6,622 bases of DNA, taken from contig JALSGW010000025.1 in NCBI GenBank assembly GCA_026982585.1, positions 1 through 6,622 of the forward strand, in the 5' to 3' direction. The translations under genes and the position numbers were made by a program. Position 1 is the stretch's first letter; every line of letters begins with the position of its first letter. Below, one piece after another: positions 6,192-6,622 of the stretch. The notes under the pieces are model-generated. The model saw only the letters and a program-made list of their open reading frames with translations. It had not been told where the DNA came from and ran no database searches. The DNA comes from Alphaproteobacteria bacterium. Lineage in GTDB: Bacteria; Pseudomonadota; Alphaproteobacteria; Geminicoccales; Geminicoccaceae.

Positions 6192-6622
6192 GGTCTCCCC
6201 TCCGCCGCCTCGGCCACCGCCCGCTTCACCGCCTCGAGATCGTTGTCCAGCACCAAAAACCGCTCCTCCAGCCGCTCGAGACGGGCCAGTGCTGCCGGCT
6301 TCAGCGGCCTCCGGCCGATGGCGCGCAGGATCGCCTCCTCGAACTTGGCGGGATGGGCGGTCGCCACATGGACCAGGGGACGCGAAAGCTCTGCATCCAG
6401 ATCCCGGGCCACCGCAAGGCCGACCGCTGTGTGCGGGTCCACGATCACGCCGCCCTCTTCATAGAGCCGGCGGATGGCATCCAGGGTCCGTTCCTCGCTC
6501 GCCCGGCCGGAGACGAAGTGCGCCCGGGCCCGGGCCAGCACCCGTTCCGGAACCGCGATCCGCCCGGTTGCGGCGAAGCTTTCCATCAGCCGCGCCACCC
6601 TGTGCCCGTCTCGGCCCACGAG
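6188..6622 (-). CDS. thrC: Threonine synthase, C-terminal part
   Basis: The last 144 codons of threonine synthase, which converts O-phosphohomoserine to threonine with PLP; the gene continues past the right edge. The C-terminal signature of the long (E. coli/yeast-type) ThrC is visible: a GRDG...LMESF stretch, then GGVIVDPHTAVGLAVA, then VATAHPAKFEEAI, and a C-terminal LARLERLEERFLVLDNDLEAVKRAV helix region. The catalytic lysine and PLP site lie in the missing N-terminal part and cannot be checked. It reads in frame to the window edge without interruption. It lies directly upstream of the M16 peptidase gene with a 4-bp overlap, so the two are almost certainly co-transcribed. Confidence 0.92.
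   Translation of the reverse strand, partial: LVGRDGHRVARLMESFAATGRIAVPERVLARARAHFVSGRASEERTLDAIRRLYEEGGVIVDPHTAVGLAVARDLDAELSRPLVHVATAHPAKFEEAILRAIGRRPLKPAALARLERLEERFLVLDNDLEAVKRAVAEAAEGRP
6199..6203 (-). promoter_or_regulatory. Ribosome binding site of the M16 peptidase gene
   Basis: The minus strand reads GGAGG 7 nt before the GTG at 6191, inside the final codons of thrC. It supports the GTG over the downstream ATG at 6170, and together with the GTGA overlap suggests coupled translation. Confidence 0.65.

Noticed and set aside
4791..6464. 557-codon plus-strand open frame antisense to the M16 gene and thrC
   Set aside because: The minus strand encodes an M16 peptidase with every catalytic position and the ThrC C terminus; the plus-strand product shows no family features.

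Overview
The window is very GC-rich and densely coded, with six protein genes and almost no free intergenic space. Five are recognisable by family: the start of hflC, complete hflK, a complete Mrp/ApbC-type P-loop ATPase, a group II (aromatic-L-amino-acid type) PLP decarboxylase, and an M16 zinc peptidase that follows the 3' end of thrC. The remaining one encodes a cyclic-nucleotide-binding-like domain joined to an FHA domain. Read from memory of the families, the Gly/Trp/Pro-rich HflK N terminus, the Mrp sequence and the thrC-M16 pairing resemble alphaproteobacteria (Rhodospirillales-like) more than enteric bacteria. This is an inference, not a database result.

Layout from left to right: hflC (partial) and hflK lie on the minus strand and overlap by 4 bp as one operon. 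A gap of about 100 bp separates them from mrp on the plus strand, so the two units are divergent. mrp runs tail-to-tail into the decarboxylase gene on the minus strand, and their 3' ends overlap by 10 bp. A 175-bp divergent gap holding an interrupted inverted repeat separates the decarboxylase from the plus-strand CNB-FHA gene. That gene converges, with a 7-bp gap, on the M16 peptidase gene (minus strand). The M16 gene in turn overlaps the 3' end of thrC by 4 bp in a GTGA arrangement.

Functionally this is mostly core housekeeping: the HflKC membrane complex around the FtsH protease, Fe-S cluster carriage by Mrp, threonine synthesis, and a processing-type peptidase. Two less ordinary genes sit between them: the amino-acid decarboxylase and the CNB-FHA protein, whose ligand-binding positions look degenerate. 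No tRNA, rRNA, CRISPR array, insertion sequence or phage gene was seen. I found no convincing evidence of a wholly new system; the CNB-FHA gene and its divergent decarboxylase neighbour are the most worthwhile leads.
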